Part shown: in pieces, positions 8,378 through 17,966 of the stretch | Position numbering within the stretch: the first letter of the stretch is position 1 | Layout: each line of letters opens with the position of its first letter | Assembly (NCBI RefSeq): GCF_900215205.1 | Contig: NZ_OBDY01000016.1 | Span: 77,597-141,596, forward strand | Origin: Paractinoplanes atraurantiacus | GTDB lineage: Bacteria; Actinomycetota; Actinomycetes; Mycobacteriales; Micromonosporaceae | DNA length: 64,000 bases | Direction: 5' to 3' | Program-made: the position numbers and the translations under genes | The notes under the pieces: generated by a model | Databases searched by the model: none | Seen by the model: the letters and a program-made list of their open reading frames with translations, nothing else | What the model was told of the DNA's origin: nothing

Positions 8378-9224
8378 CGTCTTCGCGGACCGCCCCCTGA
8401 CCGGCAACCCGCTGGCCCTCGTCCCGGGCGCCGACGACCTCACCGTGCCGCAGATGCGGGCGATCGCCCGCGAGTTCAACCAGTCCGAGACGACGTTCCT
8501 GCTCAGACCCGGCGAGGAGGGCGTCGACTGGCGGCTGCGCTCGTTCACCCCCGCCGGGGCCGAGGTCGACGGGGCCGGCCACAACGCCCTCGGCGCCTGG
8601 CTGTGGCTGGCCGACCAGGGCCTCACCGGCGACGAGCCGGCCGTGACGATGCGCCAGCGCATCGGCGCCGAGGTGCTCGACGTGGAGATCCTGCGCGACG
8701 CCACCGGCCGGGTCCGGGTGGTCATGGACCAGGGCGCTCCGTCGTACGGCAAGGAATTCACCGACACGGCCCGCTTGGCGGACGCGCTGAGCCTCACCCC
8801 GGAGCAGGTGGCCCCCGCGCAGGTGGTGTCCACGGGCGTCGGTCATTTGCTGGTCCCGCTGTCCGGCCGGGAGGCGGTCGACGCGGCCGTGTCCCGGGAC
8901 CGCGACCTGGCCGCGCTGCTGGCCGAGGCCGGCGGCGAGGGCTGCTACCTCTACACGACCGAAGGCGACGACGCCGCCGCGTACACCCGCTTCTTCAACC
9001 CGACCGTCGGCATCGCCGAGGACCCGGCCACGGGAACAGCCGCGGGCCCGCTGGCCGCGGCCCTCGTGGGCTGGGGCCGCGCGCCGGCCGGCGAGCCCGT
9101 CTTCATCGAGCAGGGCCACCGCTTGGGCCGCCCCAGCCGCATCCGGGTGGACGTGACAGCCGACCGCGTGCGCTTGTCAGGCTCGGGCCTGATCGTCGCC
9201 CAGGGCGAGCTGCACCTGGCCTGA
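8355..9224 (+). CDS. PhzF family isomerase/epimerase-like protein
   Basis: Member of the PhzF/diaminopimelate-epimerase fold family. Family enzymes catalyse proton shifts, but most bacterial copies have no known substrate. The opening MTRFFFVDVFADRPLTGNPL, the conserved catalytic Glu in FNQSETTFLL (about residue 43), the GHNALGAW block and the late DPATGTAAGPLAAAL loop are all present. I chose the ATG at 8355. In-frame TTG 8340, ATG 8346 and GTG 8349 are also possible. It overlaps the nat gene, and no phenazine genes are nearby, so a phenazine role is not implied. Confidence 0.9.
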   Translation: MTRFFFVDVFADRPLTGNPLALVPGADDLTVPQMRAIAREFNQSETTFLLRPGEEGVDWRLRSFTPAGAEVDGAGHNALGAWLWLADQGLTGDEPAVTMRQRIGAEVLDVEILRDATGRVRVVMDQGAPSYGKEFTDTARLADALSLTPEQVAPAQVVSTGVGHLLVPLSGREAVDAAVSRDRDLAALLAEAGGEGCYLYTTEGDDAAAYTRFFNPTVGIAEDPATGTAAGPLAAALVGWGRAPAGEPVFIEQGHRLGRPSRIRVDVTADRVRLSGSGLIVAQGELHLA

Positions 9225-9258
9225 GCCTGTGAGAATGGGTCGGCTGATGCCAGGTCAT

Positions 9259-9702
9259 TCAGCGCGTACCGGGGATGGTGCGGCCACTCCTGCTACGGAC
9301 TTCGGCGATCGCGACGGTGACCGACGGGAAGACCGTCTTGGGCACGATCAGCACGCTTCCCGGGCCGGCGGCGAGGAGGGCGGCGGCCTCGGCGACGCTC
9401 GGCGTGCCGACGCCGGAGGCTACCGCCCGGCTCGGATTCGGAACCTCCTGGGCGGCCAATTCGGACGATGACAGGGCGACCAGACGCCAGCCGAAGTCAA
9501 GGACCAATCGCTGGACGCCCGGATCCCCGGCCCGGCGATCCAGGGTGGCCAGAATGCCGACCGCGGCGGCACCCAGCCCGGCCGAGGCAAGAACCTCATC
9601 GACGGCCGCCCGGACGATCGCCGAGCCGGTGTCGCGTCGAGCACCGACGCCGAGCACCAGTTGACCGGCCGCGCCGTGGTTCCCCGCCGGGCGACCGGCC
9701 AT
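9259..9702 (-). CDS. Cobalamin biosynthesis protein, CbiG C-terminal/CobE type
   Basis: A 147-residue stand-alone CbiG C-terminal (CobE-like) domain. Recognisable parts are LVLGVGARRDTGSAIVRAAV at the start, ILATLDRRAGDPGVQRLV in the middle and GVGTPSVAEAAALLAAG towards the end. In aerobic B12 synthesis CobE-type proteins assist corrin-ring steps, though their exact reaction is not settled. It is the last gene of the cobalamin operon, beginning 1 bp after the cobB stop. The start ATG at 9702 is close-coupled to cobB. Confidence 0.85.
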   Translation of the reverse strand: MAGRPAGNHGAAGQLVLGVGARRDTGSAIVRAAVDEVLASAGLGAAAVGILATLDRRAGDPGVQRLVLDFGWRLVALSSSELAAQEVPNPSRAVASGVGTPSVAEAAALLAAGPGSVLIVPKTVFPSVTVAIAEVRSRSGRTIPGTR

Positions 9703-9703
9703 G

Positions 9704-11049
9704 CTAGGCGAGGGAGCTGACGAGGCGGTCGGCGATGCCGGGGTTGCCGGCCCAGTGCAGGTGCAGGTAGGACGCGTGGACCGACGGGGTGGCGAAGCCC
9801 TCCGGGTCGGCGCCCCGCCACTGCCAGGCCGCGCCCGCCGCCGGGGACAGCAGCAGGCCCGAGCGGGGGTGTACCGCCGTGCGGTGGAACTCGTGGCCGG
9901 TCACCCGGGTGCCGGCCGGAGCCAGTGGGCTGTCGGCCAGGGCCACCGCGTCGCGATAGCCCAACGTCAGCGACGGGGTCATGGCCGCCTCGGCGTCGAT
10001 CACGCCGCACATCTCGGCACCGTCGAGGCTGCGGCACAGCCAGAGCAGGCCGGCGCATTCGGCCACGATCGGGCCGCCGGCCGCGGCCAGGGCCCGCACC
10101 GACGCCCGCAGGGGCTCGTTCGCCGACAGCTCGGCCGCGTACACCTCGGGGAACCCGCCGCCGACGACCAGCGCCCGTGTGCCCTCCGGCAGCTTCTCGT
10201 CGCGCAGGGGGTCGACCGTCACGACCTCGGCGCCCGCCCCGGCCAGGAGTTCGGCCGTCTCGGCGTACGCAAATGAGAAAGCCGGACCACCCGCAAGCGC
10301 GACCACCTGACGGCCGGCGGAAGGCGAAGCCGACGCCGGATCCCACGGCTGCACCGCGAGCGGAGGCGCCGAAGCGGCGATCGCGGCCACCTCGTCGAGG
10401 TCGACCGACGCGGCGACCAGCGAGGCCAGCGCGTCGACCGAAGCCCGCGCCTCGGCCCGCCGCTCGGCCGCCGGCACCAGACCGAGGTGGCGGGAGGGCG
10501 CCGCGACCGCGTCGGCACGGCGCAACGCACCCAGAACCGGCGTGCCGACCTCCTCGCAGGCCTCCCGCAGGATCGACTCGTGCCGGTCGGAGCCGACCCG
10601 GTTGAGGATCACCCCGGCCAGCCGCACCGTGCCGAAGCTGCGGAACCCGTGCACGAGCGCCGCGATCGACCGCCCCTGCGCCGCCGCGTCGACCACCAGG
10701 ATCACCGGCGCTTCGAGGAGCTTCGCGACCTGCGCCGTCGAACCGGTCTCGCCGGCGCCGGTCCGGCCGTCGTAGAGGCCCATCACGCCTTCGACGACGG
10801 CCAGCTCAGCGCCCTGGCTGCCGTGCGCGAACAGCGGCCCGATCCGGTCCTCCCCGACCAGCACCGGGTCGAGGTTGCGGCCGGGACGGCCCGCGGCCAG
10901 CGCGTGATAGCCCGGGTCGATGTAGTCGGGCCCGACCTTGAACGGCGCCACCGGCACGCCGCGCCGCGCGAACGCCGCCAGCAGCCCGGTCGCCACCGTG
11001 GTCTTGCCGTGCCCGGAGGCCGGCGCGCCGATCACGACGCGGGGAATGC

Positions 11050-11056
<7 letters not shown>
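9704..11056 (-). CDS. cobB: Cobyrinate (hydrogenobyrinate) a,c-diamide synthase
   Basis: ATP- and glutamine-dependent amidation of the a and c side chains of the corrin ring. The N-terminal P-loop is in VVIGAPASGHGKTTVATGLL, followed by FKVGPDYIDPGYH. The C-terminal half is a class I glutamine amidotransferase with the nucleophile Cys in PIVAECAGLLWLC and a late GHEFHRTAV His. The start is ATG 11056 or GTG 11053, placed directly before the P-loop strand. Upstream in-frame sequence is low-complexity and belongs to the overlapping cobO gene. It overlaps the cobO stop by 7 bp, and length (450 residues) is normal. Confidence 0.94.
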
Positions 11057-11649
<593 letters not shown>

Positions 11650-11737
11650 CAGGCAAACCTCTTTCTTCCGTACGCGTCCAGCACGGCCCTGGTCTGCCGC
11701 CCGATCGCGGCCGTGGAATCGAGCGGGTTCGGCGGCG

Positions 11738-13810
11738 TCACGCCGCTCGCCTCGGGGTGGCGGCGCCGTTCACCTCGAGGGCGTCCAACGGCATGAGGTC
11801 GGCGCCGAGCGCGCTGGCCAGGCGTCCGGCCAGGTTGAGGCGGATCGGCCCGCTCTCGCAGTCGACGACCACAGTGGAGACTCCGGCCAGCGCGGGCGCG
11901 ACCGTGACCGGGTCGGGCCCGCTGGTCGCGCGCCCGTCGGTGACGACGATCAGCAGCGGCCGGCGGCGCGGGTCGCGGCGGCGCTCGGTGGCGATGGTCG
12001 CCGCGGCGGTGCGGAGCCCGGCCGCCAGCGGCGTACGGCCCCCGGTCCGCAGACTCGCCAGCCGCATGACACCGACCTCGTGGCTCGACGTGGGCGGCAG
12101 CACCTGCTCGGCCTCATGCCCCCGAAACGTGATCATCCCGATCCGGTCCCGCCGCTGATAGGCGTCGCGCAGCAACGACAGCACCGCCGTCTTGACGATG
12201 GTCATACGCTTGCGCGCCGCCATCGACCCGGAGGCGTCCACCACGAAAAGCACGAGGTTCGCTTCCCGCCCGACGTGCACCGCTTCGCGCAGATCCCGGG
12301 GATGCACGGTCTGACCACGACCGGCCGCCCGCGCCATCGCGCCACCACCCAGGTCACTGCCCGCTCCGCCCTGCTGCGTGCCGCGCCGGTGCAGGGCGGC
12401 GCGCAGGGTCGCGGGCAGGTGGGGAGCGCCGGCGAGCTTGCCCTGGGGCACCCGGGAGCCGACGACGCGGCCGCGCCGGGCGTAGGCCGGCGAGCGCTTC
12501 CCGGTGTGCCCGCCGGTGCCGCGGCGGGCGATGCTCAGATTCCTGGTGCGATAAGCGGCGCCGGTGGGTGCGGCGGCCGCCGCCGCGGTCTGTCCCTGGC
12601 CGTCGCCCGGCGGATTCGGGGCTTGCTCCTGCTGCGGCGCCGGACCGGTGCCACCGCCGTTCTGCTGCGGCGCCGGGCCGCGGTCGTCGGGGCCCGGCCC
12701 TCCGTCGCCGGGGCCGCCGCCCGGTGGGGGCGGGTCGTCGTCGGGGTCGGTGTCGTCGCCGGGCTGCTGCTGAGCGGCGCGGTCGGCCTCCTGCTGCTGG
12801 GCTTCCGCTTCGGCCAGGGCCTCGTCGAGCTTCTCCTCGTCGGTGCCGGGCGGGTCGAGCGGGTCCTTGCGGCGGCGGTGCGGCAGGGCGAGGCGGGCCG
12901 CGTCCCGGACGTCGTCCGCCGTCACCACGTCGCGGCCGTGCCAGGCGGCCAGGGCGACCGCGCAGCGGGCCACCACGATGTCCGCGCGCATGCCGTCGAC
13001 GCCGTAGGCCAGGCAGACCCGGGCGATCCGGTCGAGCTCGTGGTCGGGCAGCGCCACGTGCGGCAGCCGCTCGCGGGCCGCCGCGATCCTCGCGGCCAGC
13101 TCCCGCTCGTCGCCTTCGAAGCGGGCCGCGAAGCCGTCCGGGTCCGCCTCGTACGCCAGGCGCCGCCGCACCACCTCGGCCCGGTCGGTCGCGTCGCGGG
13201 GCGCCGCCACCGTCACCACCAGGCCGAACCGGTCGACGAGCTGCGGGCGGGGCTCGCCCTCCTCCGGGTTCATGGTGCCGACCAGCAGGAACCGGGCCGC
13301 GTGCTTGACCGACACCCCGTCGCGCTCGACGTGCGCCCGGCCCATCGCCGCCGCGTCGAGCAGCAGGTCGACCAGGTGGTCGGGGAGCAGGTTGACCTCG
13401 TCGACGTAGAGCACGCCCCGATGGGCCGCGGCGAGCAGCCCCGGCTCGTACGCCTTGACCCCGTCGGCCAGCGCCCGCTGAATGTCCAGCGTGCCCACCA
13501 CGCGGTCTTCCGTCGCGCCGACCGGCAGCTCGACCAGCGTGGCCGGCCGGCGGAAGTGGGGACTGTCCGGCGCGTGCGGCCCGTCGGGGCATGCGGGGTC
13601 GGGCGCCGCCGGGTCGCAGGCGAACCGGCAGCCGCGCACGACTGCCACGTCCGGCAGCAGCGCGGCCAGGGCTCGCACGATCGTGCTCTTGGCGGTGCCC
13701 TTCTCCCCCCGGACCAGCACGCCGCCGACGGCGGGCGACACGGCCGTGAGAAGCAGGGCGAGGCGAAGGTCGGCCAGGCCGACAACGGCCGAGAACGGGT
13801 ACGGCGTCAC
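11738..13810 (-). CDS. Cobaltochelatase ChlID-type subunit (AAA+ and VWA)
   Basis: Fused ChlI/ChlD protein of about 690 residues that works with CobN to insert cobalt in aerobic B12 synthesis. The AAA+ domain has Walker A GEKGTAKST and Walker B VLYVDEVNLL. A proline/glutamine/glycine-rich acidic linker (about residues 330-420) follows. The C-terminal VWA domain has the MIDAS motif VDASGSMAARKRM. I chose GTG 13810 (VTPYPFSAVVG), which has AGAAGGG six bases upstream and matches the family start. GTG 13837 lies inside a hairpin. The partner CobN is not in this window. Confidence 0.9.
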   Translation of the reverse strand: MTPYPFSAVVGLADLRLALLLTAVSPAVGGVLVRGEKGTAKSTIVRALAALLPDVAVVRGCRFACDPAAPDPACPDGPHAPDSPHFRRPATLVELPVGATEDRVVGTLDIQRALADGVKAYEPGLLAAAHRGVLYVDEVNLLPDHLVDLLLDAAAMGRAHVERDGVSVKHAARFLLVGTMNPEEGEPRPQLVDRFGLVVTVAAPRDATDRAEVVRRRLAYEADPDGFAARFEGDERELAARIAAARERLPHVALPDHELDRIARVCLAYGVDGMRADIVVARCAVALAAWHGRDVVTADDVRDAARLALPHRRRKDPLDPPGTDEEKLDEALAEAEAQQQEADRAAQQQPGDDTDPDDDPPPPGGGPGDGGPGPDDRGPAPQQNGGGTGPAPQQEQAPNPPGDGQGQTAAAAAAPTGAAYRTRNLSIARRGTGGHTGKRSPAYARRGRVVGSRVPQGKLAGAPHLPATLRAALHRRGTQQGGAGSDLGGGAMARAAGRGQTVHPRDLREAVHVGREANLVLFVVDASGSMAARKRMTIVKTAVLSLLRDAYQRRDRIGMITFRGHEAEQVLPPTSSHEVGVMRLASLRTGGRTPLAAGLRTAAATIATERRRDPRRRPLLIVVTDGRATSGPDPVTVAPALAGVSTVVVDCESGPIRLNLAGRLASALGADLMPLDALEVNGAATPRRAA

Positions 13811-13823
13811 GCGGATCCCTTCT

Positions 13824-13845
13824 GTGCGGGTGTCCACGCCCGCAC
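13824..13845 (-). promoter_or_regulatory. Hairpin next to the chelatase ribosome-binding site
   Basis: Perfect 7-bp stem GTGCGGG/CCCGCAC with an 8-base loop, ending immediately before the AGAAGGG ribosome site of the chelatase gene and lying just 3' of the cobalamin aptamer. It is well placed to be part of the riboswitch expression platform that controls translation. The alternative pairing with the aptamer was not modelled. Confidence 0.45.
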
Positions 13846-13849
13846 GATG

Positions 13850-14005
13850 AGCGACACGAGCGGCCGGAGTCTCCTGACTCCCGGATCAGCGCTCCCCGCA
13901 CGCCTTCCGGCCTGGCCGGCCGTGGCTTCTCGGCGGATCGCTCCCCGGTCACAGTGGCGGGACCGTCCCGGATTTCCACCGGGTTCCTCCGCTACCGCTC
14001 GCGAG
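13850..14005 (-). promoter_or_regulatory. Cobalamin riboswitch
   Basis: Read on the minus strand, the leader of the chelatase gene shows the cobalamin aptamer landmarks in order. GGTGGAAATCCGGGACGGTC comes first, followed directly by CCGCCACTGTGACCGGGGAG. A GC-rich arm (CGGCCGGCCAGGCCGG) is next, then GTCAGGAGACT (about 13868-13880), the B12-box-like element. Adenosylcobalamin binding is expected to shut down translation or transcription of the operon chlID-cobO-cobB-cbiG. The aptamer fills the gap between the FGGY kinase stop and the chelatase gene. Boundaries are approximate. Confidence 0.92.
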
Positions 14006-14033
14006 CCATGCTTTCCTACGGCTCGCCGTGCCG

Positions 14034-15608
14034 TCAACGCGGGGTGTCGCTCACCGCTTTTTCGGTGTCCGGGATCGGCTGGGGCGCCAGCTTGTCGAGT
14101 TCCTTGACCACGTCGAGCACGGCCAGGGCGGACGTCTCGATGAGCGGCCGCAGCCGGGCGTAGAGCTCGGCGTTCTCCGGGTCGGGAACGGTCGGCTCGC
14201 CGATCGGGATGAGCGCGGCCGCGTGGTCGAGGTCGGGCAGCTCACCCAGCGCGTGCCGGGCCAGCAGGCAGGCGCCCAGCGCCGTGCCCTCCGGGGTGTC
14301 GGCCACCGACACCGGCAGGTCGAGGGCCGCCGCCAGCACCCCCACCCACAGGTCGGAGGCGACCGCCCCGCCGGTGGCCCGCACCTCGGTGACCGGGATG
14401 CCCTCGGCCGTGAACGAGTCGCGCACCAGCGCGAGCTGCTGGCAGACCCCCTCGACCGCGGCCCGCACCAGGTGGGCCCGGCCGTGCTCGCGCCGGAGCC
14501 CCAGATAGGCGCCGCGCAGACCGGACCGCCACCACGGCGCCCGCTCCCCCAGCAGGTAGGGCAGGCAGAGCAGCCCGTCGCTGCCCGGCGCGACCCCTTG
14601 CGCCTCGATGAGCAGGGCGGCGTCGCGCTCGTCGGCGTCCTCGCCCTCGGCGCCGGGCCGTTCGAAGCCGGCCGCGAAGCTCTCCCCGGCCCAGCGCACG
14701 ACCGATCCGGCGTTGTTGACGGCCCCGCCGATCACCCACCGGTCGTCGGTGAGCGCGTAGCAGAACAGCCGCCCCGCCTTGTCGGCCGTGGGCCGGTCGA
14801 CCACGGTGCGCAGGGCGCCGCTGGTGCCGAGGGAGATCGCCGCGACCCCGGCCGGGGTGGCGCCGACCCCGAGGTTGGCCAGCGGGCCGTCGGCGGCGCC
14901 GATGATCAGCGGCGTCGCCGGGTCGAGCCCGGCCGCCCGGGCGACCTCGGCGCTCAGCCGCAGCCGCTGGGTGGTGCTCACCACCTCGGCCAGCTGCTCG
15001 GCCCGGACCCCGCCGATCTCGAGCGCCTCGGGATCCCACCGGCGCTCGTGGATGTCGTACAGCCCCGTGCCGGAGGCCACCGACAGGTCGAGCAGGTACG
15101 GCTCGTCGGCCACCGCCGCCAGCACCAGCTCCTTGACGCCGCCCCACCGTGGCGTGCCGCGCAGCGTCTCCGGGTCGTTCTCGCGCCACCAGGCCAGCTT
15201 GGTCAGCGGCGACATCGGGTGCACGGGCGTGCCGGTGCGCGCCTGGAGCTTCTTGCCGAGCCCGGCCTCGATGATGTCGTCGCACTGCTTGCCGGCCCGG
15301 CCGTCGGCCCACGTGACCAGCGGCCCGAGCGGCGCGCCGTCGCCGTCCATGGGCACGAGCGCGTGCAGGAAGGCGCTGAGGCTGACCGCGATGACCCGGT
15401 CGCCCTGCTCGTGGCAGGCGGCGGCCACGTCGACGAGCGCCTTGACCGCCGCGTCGCGCAGGTGGGCCGGGTCGAGCTCGGCCCGCCCCGGCCCCGGCAC
15501 GGAGAGCGGATAGTGAACGCTGACCAGCGCGCGCAACTGCCCGTCGGGCCCGGCCGCCACCCCTTTCGTAGCGGTGGTACCGGTGTCGATCCCGATCACG
15601 ACGTCCAT
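14034..15608 (-). CDS. FGGY-family sugar kinase, gluconokinase-like
   Basis: A 524-residue carbohydrate kinase. The FGGY N-terminal signature VVIGIDTGTTATKGVA, the substrate-contacting TWADGRAGKQ region, the ATP-binding ISLGTSGALR and the late ATGGAVASDLWVGVLA motif are all present. Sequence style (GIDTGTTATK, then VSLSAFLHALVPMD) is closest to bacterial gluconokinases that phosphorylate D-gluconate to 6-phosphogluconate. The xylulokinase group is the alternative. The ATG at 15608 is right before the first strand. It is a single-gene unit upstream of, and not part of, the cobalamin operon. Confidence 0.87.
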   Translation of the reverse strand: MDVVIGIDTGTTATKGVAAGPDGQLRALVSVHYPLSVPGPGRAELDPAHLRDAAVKALVDVAAACHEQGDRVIAVSLSAFLHALVPMDGDGAPLGPLVTWADGRAGKQCDDIIEAGLGKKLQARTGTPVHPMSPLTKLAWWRENDPETLRGTPRWGGVKELVLAAVADEPYLLDLSVASGTGLYDIHERRWDPEALEIGGVRAEQLAEVVSTTQRLRLSAEVARAAGLDPATPLIIGAADGPLANLGVGATPAGVAAISLGTSGALRTVVDRPTADKAGRLFCYALTDDRWVIGGAVNNAGSVVRWAGESFAAGFERPGAEGEDADERDAALLIEAQGVAPGSDGLLCLPYLLGERAPWWRSGLRGAYLGLRREHGRAHLVRAAVEGVCQQLALVRDSFTAEGIPVTEVRATGGAVASDLWVGVLAAALDLPVSVADTPEGTALGACLLARHALGELPDLDHAAALIPIGEPTVPDPENAELYARLRPLIETSALAVLDVVKELDKLAPQPIPDTEKAVSDTPR

Positions 15609-15668
15609 GCGCAGCCTCCAGCTCGAGCGCCCTACTGCCTCCCAACCTAGTGCCCACCGCCCGGTCTC

Positions 15669-16874
15669 TCATGGCAGAGGCATCACGACCCGCTGCCCCC
15701 GCGACGGCGTGACCTCGAGCTCGGTGGCGGCGTCCGGAAGGAGCTCGGCCGGACCGGTCACCGACTGCCAGGCGCCACCGCGGGCCCGGTACCGCATCCC
15801 GCAGTCGAGCGCGGCCACCGCCACGCCGAGGCGCTGCGGCAGGCGGGCGTGCAGAATGCTCAGACCTTCGGGCGTCTCGGTGGCCAGGCCCTCCTCGAGC
15901 AGGCCCAGGTAGTGGGGTGTGGGCGTCTCGGTGGCCTTGCCGTGCATCCAGAAGACCCGGGCGGTGCCGTCCATGGCCAGGGTCTGCACGACGAGGCGGC
16001 GCCCGTCCGGGGTGACGGCGCGCAGGCGCCACTGGGTGGGGCCCGTCCAGGCGTGGTAGCCGCTCGGATCCGCGTAGCGAGGCAGGTTGAGGACCTCCCA
16101 CCCCTCGCCCGTGGTCTTCCAGCCGGGCATGTCACGCTCGATGAGCTCGGGGATCTGGTTGTCGGCCACGCTGGTGTCGACGACATCGTGCAGGTTGGCC
16201 AGCGGCACCGACGGATCCTCGGCCTGCTGGCGCAGGGCGATCCGCACGACGCCGTCGGCCGCCTCGAACCGCCGGATCGCCATGCCGTCGGCGTCGGCCG
16301 TCAGCGGCGCGAAGCTGCGCCGGACCTGCCCGTGGCCGTCGAAGCGGTAGTCGGGCGAGAACTCGATCGAGCGTCCCGCGGTCGCGACGACGAGCACGTC
16401 GCGGCCGGGTCCGGCGAGCATGGCGCCCGGCGGCACGGTGCCGTACGGGACGTGGAAGGTGCTGCCGGTGGTCCGGAGCTCGTCCCCGTCGGAGTCGACG
16501 AACCCGAGCGCGTCGAAGGCGGGCTGGATCCGCTGGGCCACGAGCGCCACCGGGCCGGCCGGGGTGGACCCGGCCCAGTGGATCCGGGCCTCGCCCGGGC
16601 CGGCCATCTCCCGCCAGGCCTTCCGCACGCGTTCGAGCAGCGCGAGGTCGCCGGCCAGGTCACCCCGGGTGGCCGTGGTGATCGCGGGGGCCCGCTGCAG
16701 CCGGGTGGCGAAGGCCAGACCCGCGGCTCCGGCGGCCAGCCCGCCGGCCAGAAGGGTGCGGCGCCGCACGACCCGCCGCCGCCCGCCGCTGCGAACCCGG
16801 CCGAGCAGGTCGGGTGGGGCCTCGAGGTGGTCGGTGGCCCGGGCCAGGGCCTGCCGGATGTCGGTATCGCTCAT
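15669..16874 (-). CDS. Membrane-anchored protein encoded with a SigE-type sigma factor
   Basis: A 401-residue protein of unknown function. Residues 1-38 are cytoplasmic (MSDTDIRQALARATDHLEAP), one membrane segment follows the RRRVVRRR stretch (LLAGGLAAGAAGLAFA), and the rest is extracytoplasmic. This N-tail/TM/outer-domain layout is typical of the protein encoded behind actinobacterial SigE-family sigma factors, and an anti-sigma-like role is possible. I see no zinc HxxxCxxC motif. The start overlaps the sigma-gene stop by 4 bp (ATGA), showing translational coupling. Confidence 0.75.
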   Translation of the reverse strand: MSDTDIRQALARATDHLEAPPDLLGRVRSGGRRRVVRRRTLLAGGLAAGAAGLAFATRLQRAPAITTATRGDLAGDLALLERVRKAWREMAGPGEARIHWAGSTPAGPVALVAQRIQPAFDALGFVDSDGDELRTTGSTFHVPYGTVPPGAMLAGPGRDVLVVATAGRSIEFSPDYRFDGHGQVRRSFAPLTADADGMAIRRFEAADGVVRIALRQQAEDPSVPLANLHDVVDTSVADNQIPELIERDMPGWKTTGEGWEVLNLPRYADPSGYHAWTGPTQWRLRAVTPDGRRLVVQTLAMDGTARVFWMHGKATETPTPHYLGLLEEGLATETPEGLSILHARLPQRLGVAVAALDCGMRYRARGGAWQSVTGPAELLPDAATELEVTPSRGQRVVMPLP

Positions 16875-17383
16875 CGTTCTCCTCCATCCGGAACAACAGC
16901 CGAACCGAGCACCTCGCGGAGCCTGTCCAGACCGCGGGCGGCGTTGCTGCGGACCGTCCCCTCCGCGCAGCCCAGCGCCGCCGACACCTCGTGCACGGGC
17001 AGGTCGGCGAGATAGCGCAGAACCACGGCGGCCCTCTGCCGGGGCGGCAGGTCGCGCAGGGCGACCAGCACGGCTTCGCGAACCACCACGTCGTCGCCGT
17101 GGTCGCGCTCGACGCGGGCCTCCAGATGACCCTCGATCGAGATCTCCGCGCGCAGGGCACGGCGGCGCCAGCGGTTGACCGACCGGTTGACCAGCGCGCG
17201 GCGCGCATAGGCCTCGGGCATGCCTTCGATGCGCCGCCACCGCACGTACATCTGCTCGAGAACCTCTTGTAAAAGGTCCTCGGCCGCGTGCCGGTCGCCG
17301 GTCAGCAGGTAGGCGATCCGCAGCAGGCCCGTCGATCGGGTGCGCACGAAATCGTCGAAGCCCGCGCGTGGGCCTGATGCCAT
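16871..17383 (-). CDS. SigE-family ECF RNA polymerase sigma factor
   Basis: Small ECF sigma factor of about 170 residues. Region 2 is FDDFVRTRSTGLLRIAYLLT with GDRHAAEDLLQEVLEQMYVR. Region 4 is LPPRQRAAVVLRYLADLPVH followed by EVSAALGCAEGTVRSNAARG. The ATG 17383 start has GGAAGG upstream. An earlier in-frame GTG adds ten residues and is less likely. It is translationally coupled (ATGA) to the downstream membrane-protein gene. It probably directs RNA polymerase to a few stress or envelope promoters, and the target sequence is unknown. Confidence 0.92.
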   Translation of the reverse strand: MASGPRAGFDDFVRTRSTGLLRIAYLLTGDRHAAEDLLQEVLEQMYVRWRRIEGMPEAYARRALVNRSVNRWRRRALRAEISIEGHLEARVERDHGDDVVVREAVLVALRDLPPRQRAAVVLRYLADLPVHEVSAALGCAEGTVRSNAARGLDRLREVLGSAVVPDGGER

Positions 17384-17441
17384 CGCCGTCCTTCCGCCGT
17401 CGTCACCATTCACGACAAGCGGGGCGGGCCCGGCGTTGCAC

Positions 17442-17966
17442 CTAGATCCCGAATAGTTTGGCGTACGCCACCCGCAGCTCCTCGAAGCCGTGATCCATCG
17501 CATCGGCGCCGCGGATCACCCCGACCGGCCGCCCGTCCAGCAGCCGCCGCAGCACCTCGGCGCACAGGTGCCACCCGGCCGCCACCATGGCCTCCGTCCC
17601 GGGGTGCGACAGAGTATGCCGCAGGATCAGCCGCGTTCCGCCCGCGGTTTCCTCGAGCTCCCACCGCAGCAGATCCTCGCCCCACGAATACTCCAGAACC
17701 GACGGAGCCTCGGCCCGCGTCACCACCGCGGGGGTCTGCTCCCGCGTCGCACCGTCCACCATGGTCAAGGTCGTTTCACCCAAAGACCCGAGGTTGCGTA
17801 CGGGGACGAAGGGCGCCCACTGATCAAGCTGCTCCGGCTCGGTGAGCGCACCCCACACGACCACCGGGGCCTGCCGGAACTCCCGCACGAACACCAGCGT
17901 CCACCGCTCGTCCGCGCCTGGGGCGAGCTCCGCCCCTCCCGCCGGGGCGCCGAATTCCTCGCTCAT
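17442..17966 (-). CDS. SRPBCC (AHSA1-like) protein
   Basis: A 174-residue START/Bet v1-fold protein. The family pattern is clear in FVREFRQAPVVVWGALTEPE, LDQWAPFVPVRNLGS, SVLEYSWGEDLLRWELEE and GTRLILRHTLSHPG. Such proteins bind hydrophobic ligands, and actinobacteria often encode them with an ArsR repressor, as here. The ArsR stop overlaps this start by 4 bp (ATGA), so the pair forms one transcript from the palindromic promoter at 18302-18335. The ligand is unknown. Confidence 0.88.
   Translation of the reverse strand: MSEEFGAPAGGAELAPGADERWTLVFVREFRQAPVVVWGALTEPEQLDQWAPFVPVRNLGSLGETTLTMVDGATREQTPAVVTRAEAPSVLEYSWGEDLLRWELEETAGGTRLILRHTLSHPGTEAMVAAGWHLCAEVLRRLLDGRPVGVIRGADAMDHGFEELRVAYAKLFGI

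Noticed and set aside
8355..9224. Phenazine biosynthesis gene cluster suggested by PhzF
   Set aside because: No other phz genes nearby; PhzF homologues are widespread with unrelated roles.
12354..13979. 541-codon minus-strand frame over the chelatase gene and riboswitch
   Set aside because: Arg/Gly/Pro-rich, runs through the aptamer, and lies in the wrong frame of the chelatase gene.
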